DNA from: Pseudomonadota bacterium
Lineage (GTDB): Bacteria; Pseudomonadota; Gammaproteobacteria; Burkholderiales; Burkholderiaceae_C
Direction: 5' to 3'
Assembly (NCBI GenBank): GCA_023422975.1
Contig: JAFAGF010000025.1
Coordinates: forward strand, 1 to 21,619
Length of the DNA stretch: 21,619 nt
In this document: positions 15,256 to 21,619 of the stretch, one piece after another
Position numbering within the stretch: the stretch's first letter is position 1
Layout: each line of letters opens with the position of its first letter
Notes under the pieces: model-generated
Database searches by the model: none
Told to the model about the DNA's origin: nothing
What the model saw: the letters and a program-made list of their open reading frames with translations, nothing else
Made by a program: the position numbers and the translations under genes

Positions 15256-15795
15256 TCACTCTTTCTCTGTCTCTAAAAGGCCTGCGGCCTGCATCACGTC
15301 ATGCCATGCGTTGAGCTTGCGCTCCCAGCTCCAACCTGCATTGGCCGGGCTGGTCGATGGCAGCTGGTACACCGCCAAGCCCAGTCCTGCGAGCTTGCCT
15401 GCGTGTTTAAAACTCTCGCCCCCGTTGTGGGCCACCGCCTGCAACCGTGGGCAACGCTGCTTCAAAGCAGCGAAGTCGTTGACCTGGGGGGTGCGAATAG
15501 CGCTGTCCAGACTGCCTTGGCGCTCACAGCTGTCATACACATCCCACAGCCCCAGACCGCGCTGCAAAAGCCATTCACAGCGTGCGGCGTAGTCAGAACG
15601 ATCTGGCTGTGGCTGCTGCGGCCACAAAGCAGCCAAGAGGGGCCACAGCTTGTTGTGCGGGTGCGCGTAGTACTGCTGCGCCTGCAAAGAGGCAACGCCG
15701 GGGAAGCTCCCCAAAATCAGCAAACGCGTGCGTGCATCCGCCACAGGAGCCAAGCCTTGCAACCGAAGCACCGCAGAATCAGAAACCACAGTCAT
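15256..15795 (-). CDS. DNA-deoxyinosine/uracil glycosylase (Mug-like UDG superfamily)
   Basis: The likely product has 179 residues. It contains the superfamily motif LLILGSFPG (about 25-33), followed by the family segment QYYAHPHNKLW (41-51), LWDVYDSCERQGSLDSAI (83-100) and LPSTSPAN (145-152) near the end. These fit the hypoxanthine-DNA glycosylase family (family 6 of the UDG superfamily), which removes deaminated adenine (deoxyinosine) and related bases from DNA. The Asn of HPHN is a plausible catalytic residue by family. The frame is open 18 codons further to a TTG at 15849; the ATG at 15795 gives the normal family length. It precedes the methyltransferase-like gene by 3 bp and follows tatD with a hairpin repeat between. 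Confidence 0.82.
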   Translation of the reverse strand: MTVVSDSAVLRLQGLAPVADARTRLLILGSFPGVASLQAQQYYAHPHNKLWPLLAALWPQQPQPDRSDYAARCEWLLQRGLGLWDVYDSCERQGSLDSAIRTPQVNDFAALKQRCPRLQAVAHNGGESFKHAGKLAGLGLAVYQLPSTSPANAGWSWERKLNAWHDVMQAAGLLETEKE

Positions 15796-15848
15796 GGCTG
15801 GGCATTGTGCGTGCAAAACGATGCCGCTTGCCCTGGCTAGAGTTTTCA

Positions 15849-15896
15849 AATTTCATAGCTAGCAGCGCTTACCCCATAAGCGCAAAGGCCTTAAAA
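15849..15896. repeat. Dispersed hairpin repeat (REP-like) between tatD and the glycosylase gene
   Basis: The element reads AATTTCATAGCTAGCAGCGCTT, a short loop, then TAAGCGCAAAGGCCTTAAAA. The core GCGCTTA (15865-15871) and TAAGCGC (15877-15883) forms a 7-bp stem with loop CCCCA. Its right end touches the tatD stop codon. I associate very similar short repeats (AGCGCTT...AAGCGC-AGGCC) with many intergenic sites in Comamonadaceae; this is recall, not a search result. A related copy sits inside the SDR gene at 5020-5069. Confidence 0.65.
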
Positions 15897-16718
15897 TGCT
15901 TTAAATGCGGGCAAACCACGCAATGCCATGCGTGCATTCTGGCTGCTTGCTGCAGCCAAAGCGGGCGCATCCATGCCTCGCAAATGGGCCACGGTGCTTG
16001 CAATGCGCGGCAATTCGCCGGGGCGGTTACGCCCTTGCGCCTGGCCCTGGGCACGCTGCTCTGCCGTGGTGTAGAGCCAGTGGGGAGGAATGTCAGGCGC
16101 ATCGGTTTCCAAAACGATGCTCTCTAATGGCAACTGGCACGCCAGCTCCCGCAGTTTGAGTGCGCGCTCATACGTCAGCGCGCCGCCAAACCCCAGCTTG
16201 AATCCAAGCTCGATAAATGCCTGAGCCTGCTGCCTGCTGCCATTGAATGCATGGGCAATCCCGCCCACGACGGGGTGTGTGCGCAAGGTTTTCAGCAAAC
16301 GGTCACTGCTCTTGCGCACATGCAGAATCACTGGCAAACCAAACTCACGTGTCAGCTGGATCTGCTGCTCGTAAAACCAGATTTGACGCTGCGCATCCAA
16401 CCCGGGCACAAAAAAATCCAGCCCAATTTCGCCCACCGCCACCAAATGCGGATCGGCGTGCACCTCGTGCAGCAACTCACGCAATGCCGCGATATCGCCT
16501 TCCTGCGCGCCGGGCGTATAGAGTGGGTGAATCCCCAGTGCATAGCTATCACCATGCCGATGCGCCAGCGCAATCACCTCACGCCAGTGGCTGCGCGCTA
16601 CCGCAGGAATGACCAAGTGTTGCACCCCCATGTGCCGAGCGTGCAGGCGCACTGCATCGCGATCCGCATCAAATTCTGCAGCGTCCAGGTGGCAGTGGGT
16701 ATCAATCCATACAGGCAT
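15891..16718 (-). CDS. tatD: TatD family metal-dependent DNase
   Basis: The 275-residue protein begins MPVWIDTHCHLD, with the metal-binding H8-x-H10. The other ligands are in place: E97 in VGEIGLDFF, H133 in VILHVRKSSD, H156 in IAHAFNGS, and D206 in VLETDAPDIPP. TatD proteins are TIM-barrel metallonucleases with 3'-5' exonuclease and repair-related activity in the cytosol. The frame stays open 27 codons upstream to 16799, but that stretch (HDA-rich, no family match) is probably not translated. The stop codon abuts the hairpin repeat leading to the glycosylase gene. The gene is divergent from the dual-PAS chemoreceptor across 154 bp. Confidence 0.92.
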   Translation of the reverse strand: MPVWIDTHCHLDAAEFDADRDAVRLHARHMGVQHLVIPAVARSHWREVIALAHRHGDSYALGIHPLYTPGAQEGDIAALRELLHEVHADPHLVAVGEIGLDFFVPGLDAQRQIWFYEQQIQLTREFGLPVILHVRKSSDRLLKTLRTHPVVGGIAHAFNGSRQQAQAFIELGFKLGFGGALTYERALKLRELACQLPLESIVLETDAPDIPPHWLYTTAEQRAQGQAQGRNRPGELPRIASTVAHLRGMDAPALAAASSQNARMALRGLPAFKAF

Positions 16719-16872
16719 AGCATCATGATGCCACGCCCCTCTTGCGTGGCTTGAGGCACGGCCACTTGTCCACCCGCTCCTACAATCTTTTGCTAACAAA
16801 AGGAAACATTTAAACCACCTTTTTCACAGAGCATGAAGCCCTGTTTGTACCCCCATTTGCAAGAGGCTGCGC

Positions 16873-18288
16873 ATGCTCAATATTGATTGGAAACGTCTGC
16901 TTAAACGCTCCTCCCAGCACCATGCAGACCAGCAAGGCCAACTGGCAGCCATTCAGGCGGTGCAAGCAGTGATTGAGTTCGACCTGCAGGGCAATATCCT
17001 GCATGCCAACGACAACTTCTTGCAGGCCACGGGCTATCAACTGGAAGAAATTGTGGGTCAGCACCACCGCATGTTTGTAGATGCCGACATGCGCAACAGC
17101 GTCGCCTATGCGGAGTTTTGGCAGCGCCTGGGCAATGGCCAACACGATGCAGGACGCTACCGCCGCATCACCAAAGATGGCCGTGAGCTGTGGCTACAAG
17201 CCAGCTACAACCCCATATTTGACAGCCATGGCAAGCCCTTTAAGGTGGTGAAATACGCCACCGACATCACTGCACAGCAATTGCGCGATGCCGATGCCCA
17301 GGGGCAACTGCAAGCGATTGCCAAGGTGCAGGCCATCATCGAATTTGAGCTCGATGGCACCATCTTGCATGCCAATGATTTGTTCCTGCAGACCACCGGC
17401 TACGCATTGCATGAAATTGTGGGTCAGCACCACCGCATATTCATGCCCCAAGAAGAAGCCAAGAGCAGTGCCTACCAGGCGTTCTGGCGCAAATTGGCCA
17501 GTGGCCAGCACGATGCAGGGCAATACCGCCGCATCGGCAAGCATGGCCGTGTCGTCTGGATTGATGCCAGCTACAACCCCATTCTGGATGCCTCGGGCTA
17601 CCCCTTCAAAGTCGTGAAATACGCCACCGACATCACGGCACGCTACAACGCTGCAAGCACTTTGCGCGCAGCCGTAGATGGCTTGGGCGACAGCGTGCAA
17701 CGCTCTACCCAAGCCTGTGCACTGGCCCGGCAAGCCAGTCAAGTGGCCGAAGCAGGCGGCCACACGGTGCGCGATGTCATGCAGACGATGGAGAACATCA
17801 GCCACAGCTCGCGCAAGATTGGCGACATTATTGGTGTCATGGATTCCATCGCCTTCCAGACCAATATCTTGGCACTCAATGCCGCGGTAGAAGCCGCGCG
17901 CGCCGGAGAGCAAGGCCGCGGGTTTGCCGTGGTGGCTGGTGAAGTGCGCAGCCTTGCGCAAAACAGTGCAGCCGCCGCCAAAGAAATCAAGCAGCTGATT
18001 CAGGCCTCATGCCAGCAAGTCGTTTGCGGTGCGGAACAAGTGCGCAAAGCTGGGCAGACCATGGAAGACATCATGGGTGCCTCGAAAGAGGTCACCACCA
18101 TCATCAGCGAAGTGGCCGAAGCTGCGGTACACCATTCCTCCCAACTGCGCGAAGTGACGCAGGTGCTCAGTCACACCCACACAGAGGCTTGCGCAGCACC
18201 TGCAATGCCACCTGCAGCAGCGAGCAACCAAGGTGTGCCAACATGGCTTGCGACAGGCATTCGCTCTCGCTCTATGGTGCACGTGTAA
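16873..18288 (+). CDS. Soluble dual-PAS methyl-accepting chemotaxis protein (BdlA-like)
   Basis: The 471-residue protein has no membrane helix and no HAMP domain. It consists of two PAS domains (about 22-133 and 144-255), then an MCP signalling domain (about 257-433) with the conserved tip [20 protein letters not shown] (324-343) and an unstructured tail. The layout matches P. aeruginosa BdlA (biofilm dispersion) and other cytoplasmic PAS-MCP proteins. PAS domains of such receptors may bind heme or flavin; I cannot tell which here. The signalling coiled coil is shorter than in the other MCP of this window: about 73 residues before the tip region against about 104, and about 83 after against about 122. 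The terminal CheR-binding pentapeptide is missing. AAGAGG lies about 6 nt before the ATG. Confidence 0.93.
   Translation: MLNIDWKRLLKRSSQHHADQQGQLAAIQAVQAVIEFDLQGNILHANDNFLQATGYQLEEIVGQHHRMFVDADMRNSVAYAEFWQRLGNGQHDAGRYRRITKDGRELWLQASYNPIFDSHGKPFKVVKYATDITAQQLRDADAQGQLQAIAKVQAIIEFELDGTILHANDLFLQTTGYALHEIVGQHHRIFMPQEEAKSSAYQAFWRKLASGQHDAGQYRRIGKHGRVVWIDASYNPILDASGYPFKVVKYATDITARYNAASTLRAAVDGLGDSVQRSTQACALARQASQVAEAGGHTVRDVMQTMENISHSSRKIGDIIGVMDSIAFQTNILALNAAVEAARAGEQGRGFAVVAGEVRSLAQNSAAAAKEIKQLIQASCQQVVCGAEQVRKAGQTMEDIMGASKEVTTIISEVAEAAVHHSSQLREVTQVLSHTHTEACAAPAMPPAAASNQGVPTWLATGIRSRSMVHV
16936..17636 (+). repeat. Tandem in-frame duplication encoding the two PAS domains
   Basis: Unit 1 (16936-17270) and unit 2 (17302-17636) are offset by exactly 366 bp (122 codons). 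Identical stretches include the 26-nt block coding EIVGQHHR plus the first bases of the next codons at 17047-17072 and 17413-17438, and a 23-nt block coding VKYATDIT at 17248-17270 and 17614-17636. Elsewhere the copies have diverged mainly by substitution, with no length change. Confidence 0.9.
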
Positions 18289-18330
18289 GCAAGGAATGCA
18301 GGCTGTACTCCTGTGCAGCCAGCTCCATGT

Positions 18331-18366
18331 AAAAAGCCCCGCAAGGTTAAACCCTCGGGGCTTTAT
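18331..18366. terminator. Rho-independent terminator between the dual-PAS MCP and lolD
   Basis: AAAGCCCCG at 18333-18341 pairs with CGGGGCTTT at 18356-18364. An inner AGG/CCT pairing shortens the loop. A-run and T-run flanks allow use from both convergent genes, though the T-run is short for the plus strand. Confidence 0.8.
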
Positions 18367-18388
18367 AGCGCTGTCTCTCGCTGGCAGG

Positions 18389-19066
18389 TCAATCCAACTG
18401 CCCTTTGACCAGCCGCACCATGCGGTCGCACTTGGCGGCCAGGCTTTCATCGTGCGTCACCATCACAAACGCCGTACCCTGCGTACGGGCCAAGTCCAGC
18501 ATCAGTGCAAACACACTGTCCGCGGTAGAGCGGTCCAAATTGCCCGTAGGCTCGTCGGCCAGCACACAGGCGGGCTGGCTCACCAGCGCACGTGCAATCG
18601 CGACACGCTGGCGCTCACCACCCGACAGCTCCGCCGGCCGGTGCGCCATACGCGCCTTCAGACCCACGGCATCCAGCATGTGGGCAGCACGCTCCAGCGC
18701 CTGCTCTTTGGCGTCCCGGCGAATACGCAGCGGCATCGCCACATTGTCTTGCGCACTGAACTCGGGCAGCAGATGGTGGAACTGGTAGATAAAGCCCAGA
18801 TGCTGATTGCGAAGTTCGCCCTGTTTTTTGGGGCTGAGCGTGTGCATGGGCTGGCCCATCAAATGCACACTGCCTTCGCTGGGACTGTCCAAGCCACCCA
18901 GCAGGTGCAGCAATGTACTTTTGCCCGATCCCGAGGCCCCCACAATGGCCAGTGTCTCCCCGGCGTGCACCTGCAAATCTACCCCTTGCAACACCTGCAC
19001 ATTCAGGTGCCCATCTTCAAAGCGCTTGGACAGTTGGCGTGCATCCAGAACAATTTGATTACTCAT
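18389..19066 (-). CDS. lolD: Lipoprotein-releasing ABC transporter ATP-binding protein LolD
   Basis: The 225-residue ABC ATPase is complete: Walker [10 protein letters not shown] (43-51), Q-loop [10 protein letters not shown] (94-103), which is characteristic of the LolD/MacB branch, signature LSGGERQR (147-154), Walker B VLADEP (168-173) and switch His H205. It powers extraction of outer-membrane lipoproteins from the inner membrane to the chaperone LolA. Its ATG overlaps the end of the permease gene by 8 bp (ATGAGTAA), so the two are translationally coupled. Confidence 0.95.
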   Translation of the reverse strand: MSNQIVLDARQLSKRFEDGHLNVQVLQGVDLQVHAGETLAIVGASGSGKSTLLHLLGGLDSPSEGSVHLMGQPMHTLSPKKQGELRNQHLGFIYQFHHLLPEFSAQDNVAMPLRIRRDAKEQALERAAHMLDAVGLKARMAHRPAELSGGERQRVAIARALVSQPACVLADEPTGNLDRSTADSVFALMLDLARTQGTAFVMVTHDESLAAKCDRMVRLVKGQLD

Positions 19067-20312
19067 AGCGCAGCGCCTCCGCAGGGTTCACGCGGCTGGC
19101 GCGCCAGCTGGGGTAAATGGTGGCCACAAAGGCCAGAATCAGGGAAATGATGGCAATTGGCATGATGTCGCTGCTTTGCGGCTCACTGGGCATCTTGCTG
19201 ATCAGGTAAATGTCTTTGGGCAAGAAGCTGGCGCCCAGCGCCTGCTCAATCGCCGGCACGATCACATCGATATTGCAGGCCACCAGCAGCCCCAGCGCCA
19301 GACCGGCAAACGTGCCGATCACGCCCACCATGGCACCTTGCACCATGAAGATACCCATGATGGATGCGGGCGATGCACCCAGCGTGCGCAAAATGGCAAT
19401 GTCAGCGCGCTTGTCTGTCACCGTCATCACCAGGGTGGAAACCAAATTGAACGCGGCCACCGCCACGATCAGCGTAAGGATGATGAACATCATGCGCTTT
19501 TCCACCTGCACGGCAGCAAACCATGTTTTGTTCTGCTGCGTCCAGTCGCGCAGGTACAAAAATTCGGTAATCATGCCCGCCAACTCTTGCACCACACGCG
19601 GTGCTTCATGCAGGTCTTTGAGTTTCAGGCGAATGCCGGTGGGGCCTTCCAAGCGGAAGATACGCTGCGCATCTTCGTAGTGCAGCATCACCATGGACGA
19701 GTCGTACTCATAGTGGCCCGAATCAAACGTGCCCGCCACGGTCATTTGCTTGAGACGCGGCACCACACCCGCCGGCGTGACTTGCCCGCTGGGCGCAATC
19801 AAGGTCACGGTGTCGCCCACGCCCACCCCCATCTGGTGCGCCAGCTCTTGCCCCAGCACAATATTGAAAGCCCCGGGGGTCAGCAATTTCAAGACCTCGG
19901 CATTGGTAGCGGCCAGATCCGTCACCTCTCCTTCGCGCAGCGGGTCAATCCCCCGCACAATCGCGCCCTTCATATCCTCGCCACGGGCAATCAGGCCCTG
20001 GGCCGAGACAAAAGGCGCGGCGCCAATGACTTCGGGGTGCTGCTTGGCCTGCCGCATGGTGGTGTCCACATCCTGCATGGCCTGCCCGTTGGGCGCAAAA
20101 ATCTCCACGTGCGACACCACGCTGAGCATGCGGTCGCGCACTTCTTTCTGGAAGCCATTCATCACACTGAGCACGATGATGAGCGCGGCCACGCCCAAGG
20201 CAATGCCCAGCATGGACACCCCGGAAATAAAAGAGATAAAGCCGTTGCGCCGCGTGGCGCGGCCTGCGCGCGTGTAGCGCCAGCCTAAAGCGAGTTCGTA
20301 GGGAATTTGCAT
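19059..20312 (-). CDS. lolC: Lipoprotein-releasing ABC transporter permease (LolC/E/F type)
   Basis: About 417 residues from [17 protein letters not shown], the standard family start. The first membrane helix (about 24-51) is followed by a large periplasmic domain (about 60-255) and then three C-terminal helices of the FtsX/MacB type, with [25 protein letters not shown] between the first two and the end motif [17 protein letters not shown]. It forms the membrane channel that hands lipoproteins to LolA. Only one permease gene accompanies lolD here, so the complex may be a homodimer of the LolF kind rather than a LolC/LolE heterodimer, unless a second permease lies elsewhere. The frame extends 9 codons further (20339), but that extension lacks family character. 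Confidence 0.93.
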   Translation of the reverse strand: MQIPYELALGWRYTRAGRATRRNGFISFISGVSMLGIALGVAALIIVLSVMNGFQKEVRDRMLSVVSHVEIFAPNGQAMQDVDTTMRQAKQHPEVIGAAPFVSAQGLIARGEDMKGAIVRGIDPLREGEVTDLAATNAEVLKLLTPGAFNIVLGQELAHQMGVGVGDTVTLIAPSGQVTPAGVVPRLKQMTVAGTFDSGHYEYDSSMVMLHYEDAQRIFRLEGPTGIRLKLKDLHEAPRVVQELAGMITEFLYLRDWTQQNKTWFAAVQVEKRMMFIILTLIVAVAAFNLVSTLVMTVTDKRADIAILRTLGASPASIMGIFMVQGAMVGVIGTFAGLALGLLVACNIDVIVPAIEQALGASFLPKDIYLISKMPSEPQSSDIMPIAIISLILAFVATIYPSWRASRVNPAEALRYE

Positions 20313-20400
20313 ACGTGGACAGCATTGTGGCATTGCCACGAAGGCTGGCTTGTCATACCCGTCTGACGCAGCCGCTGCGGTTTAGGGACAATAGGCGGCT

Positions 20401-21411
20401 ATGTCGCCTTCTGCCTTGCCTGTTTTGCCGCTGCCGTTTGCTGTTCCCCCCGTGCAGACACGCGCCCGCCATTTGCACCTGATCTTGCCTTACGCAGCCA
20501 TGCCCCATGACAGCTGCCAGCACATCCTCAAGGATTTGGCGCTACCGCAGCTCGATCAATTGCTGGCGCTGCTGGATCCTGCACACGTTGACGAAGGCTC
20601 GCAAGAGCAAGCCATTCCCCCCCATGAGCGCGCCGTGGCACGTGCTTGGGGCTTGAACCCTGAAGCCCCGGCCTGGGCCGCTGCAGCCCAGCCCCACGCC
20701 ATGCCTGCACCCAGTGCCTGGATGACGCTGTGCCACTGGACCACCGGTGCAGACCAAGTGCGCATGGATGACCCTGCCACTCTGCCCCTCAGCCCGGAGG
20801 ATGCACAGGCTCTGCATACCGTGCTGCAGCCCTGGTTTGCCGAAGATGGCATGCAGCTGCAAATGGTGGACCCCGGCCGCTGGCTGGTCACCGGTGCACC
20901 CCTGCAGGACTTGCCTACGCCGTCGCTAGATCGTGTGCTGCTGCGCGATGTCAGCACCTGGCTGCCGCACAGCGCCCACAGCCGCACGCTGCACCGCCTG
21001 CACAGCGAGGTGCAAATGCTGTTATACAACCACCCTTTCAATGCCAGCCGCGCAGCACGTGGCCTGCCGCCCGTCAACGCCTTTTGGCTGCACGGCGCAG
21101 GGGCATTGAGCGATGCCGCCCTGCAGGCTGCCCACACCCTGCAACAAGTCACCCCCATCCTGCTGGCAGACGACCTGCGCCAAGCCGCACTGCGCCAAGA
21201 CTGGCCCGCCTGGAAAGCTGCCTGGCTGGCCGCGGAAGCAGGCCCTATCGGTCAGGTGCTGGCCCATGTGCAGTTGGGGGGCACCGCCAGCGTCACCTTC
21301 TGCGGCGAACGCCATGCCCGCAGCTACACCAGCACCCGCCGTAATTGGCTGGAAAAAATCAAGAACAAATTAAGCCCTCAGCGCTTTACCGAACTACACC
21401 AAGCGCTATGA
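20401..21411 (+). CDS. RpfE-like conserved protein (COG4255 type), upstream of recJ
   Basis: The 336-residue soluble protein has no membrane segment. Recognisable conserved parts are ARHLHLILPYA near the start, WMTLCHWTTGADQVRMDDP in the middle, and SEVQMLLYNHPFNASRAARGLPPVNAFWLHGAGAL near 200-240. This matches a conserved proteobacterial family named after Xanthomonas RpfE and sometimes annotated as phosphoglycerate-mutase-like; the NxFWLHGAG stretch also occurs in that annotation group. The biochemical function is unknown. In Xanthomonas, rpfE also lies beside recJ, so the neighbourhood is conserved. Its TGA overlaps the recJ ATG by 4 bp, implying coupled translation. Confidence 0.75.
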   Translation: MSPSALPVLPLPFAVPPVQTRARHLHLILPYAAMPHDSCQHILKDLALPQLDQLLALLDPAHVDEGSQEQAIPPHERAVARAWGLNPEAPAWAAAAQPHAMPAPSAWMTLCHWTTGADQVRMDDPATLPLSPEDAQALHTVLQPWFAEDGMQLQMVDPGRWLVTGAPLQDLPTPSLDRVLLRDVSTWLPHSAHSRTLHRLHSEVQMLLYNHPFNASRAARGLPPVNAFWLHGAGALSDAALQAAHTLQQVTPILLADDLRQAALRQDWPAWKAAWLAAEAGPIGQVLAHVQLGGTASVTFCGERHARSYTSTRRNWLEKIKNKLSPQRFTELHQAL

Positions 21412-21619
21412 AAATTATTGAACGCGAGATTCCCGACGCCACCGTGCAAACTTTGGTGCAGTCAGGCATCAACCCCTTGCTGGCCCGCCTGTACGTGGCG
21501 CGCGGCGTGCAGTCTTGCGACGAGCTGGACACCGGCTTGGTCAAACTACTCCCCCCCTCCGGTCTCAAAGGCATTCAAGAGGCGGCCCGCGTGCTGGCCG
21601 ATGCCATCGCCCAGCAACA
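21408..21619 (+). CDS. recJ: Single-stranded-DNA-specific exonuclease RecJ (3' truncated)
   Basis: The first 70 codons are present, starting ATGAAAATT, and the frame runs off the window end. The visible part, PLLARLYVARGVQSCDELDTGLVKLLPPSGLKGIQEAARVLADAI, is the typical RecJ N-terminus: the helical ARxLAxRGI-type region and the lead-in to the first DHH-domain strand, before the catalytic DHH motif, which would lie further on. RecJ is a 5'-3' single-strand exonuclease in recombination and mismatch repair. It starts inside the stop of the RpfE-like gene (ATGA). Confidence 0.88.
   Translation, partial: MKIIEREIPDATVQTLVQSGINPLLARLYVARGVQSCDELDTGLVKLLPPSGLKGIQEAARVLADAIAQQ

Noticed and set aside
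16719..16799. 27-codon N-terminal extension of TatD
   Set aside because: TatD proteins start just before the DTHCHLD motif. The extension has no conserved features.
16719..16872. Sigma-28-type flagellar promoter for the dual-PAS MCP
   Set aside because: TAAA at about 16811 is followed at the right distance only by a poor match to GCCGATAA. A TACAAT at 16781-16786 lacks a -35 box. Neither is good enough to report as a promoter.
19176..20288. Plus-strand 370-codon frame opposite the lipoprotein-release permease
   Set aside because: The product is His/Gln/Arg-rich with no domain, and the minus-strand gene is unambiguous.
1..21619. CRISPR arrays, tRNA/rRNA genes, insertion sequences, phage or defence genes
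   Set aside because: I looked for regularly spaced repeats, conserved RNA motifs and transposase or integrase motifs on both strands and saw none. The window reads as core-like chromosome.

Overview
The window looks like part of a Comamonadaceae-type betaproteobacterial chromosome (an Acidovorax, Comamonas, Simplicispira or Rhodoferax relative). The basis is the GC-rich coding style, the tctBA pair, a DUF3422 gene, the RpfE-like/recJ pair, and a short dispersed repeat of a type I associate with this family. This placement is an inference; no rRNA or marker gene is present. Genes are dense and most lie on the minus strand. I see no tRNA, rRNA, CRISPR array, transposase, integrase or prophage gene.

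Layout. Positions 1-1338 hold the 3' part of a Na/Pi cotransporter (plus strand), which meets a Nudix hydrolase/quinone oxidoreductase pair (minus) at a bidirectional terminator. A DMT-family exporter (3359-4291, plus) converges on a second minus-strand pair, an unusual short-chain dehydrogenase and another DMT exporter (4392-6176). Next comes a DUF3422 membrane-associated protein (6235-7548, minus), then a transmembrane chemoreceptor with a CheR-binding tail (7804-9564, minus). After a structured 348-bp gene-free gap comes tctBA, the membrane part of a tripartite tricarboxylate transporter (9913-11934, minus). The rest of the minus-strand run is an orphan GspE/PilB-type ATPase (12181-13977), a small FlxA-like coiled-coil protein (14047-14391), a spermidine-synthase-fold methyltransferase-like protein packed against a deoxyinosine/uracil glycosylase homologue (14461-15795), and a TatD nuclease (15891-16718). 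A soluble dual-PAS chemoreceptor follows on the plus strand (16873-18288). It converges on a lolD/lolC-type lipoprotein-release operon (minus, 18389-20312). The right edge carries an RpfE-like gene overlapping the start of recJ (plus, truncated by the window).

How the genes fit together. Several themes recur without forming one obvious system: sensing and motility (two MCPs of different architecture, a FlxA-like protein), small-molecule transport (Na/Pi, two DMT, TctBA), and nucleic-acid or nucleotide care (Nudix, Mug-like glycosylase, TatD, RecJ).

The most interesting observations are: (i) a dispersed hairpin repeat, intergenic at 15849-15896, with a second copy lying in frame inside the SDR gene and encoding an apparent extra peptide; (ii) a dual-PAS soluble chemoreceptor made by an in-frame 366-bp tandem duplication and carrying a shortened signalling coiled coil; and (iii) inverted-repeat structures upstream of tctB and of the first MCP. 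I found no clear novel defence or biosynthetic system.
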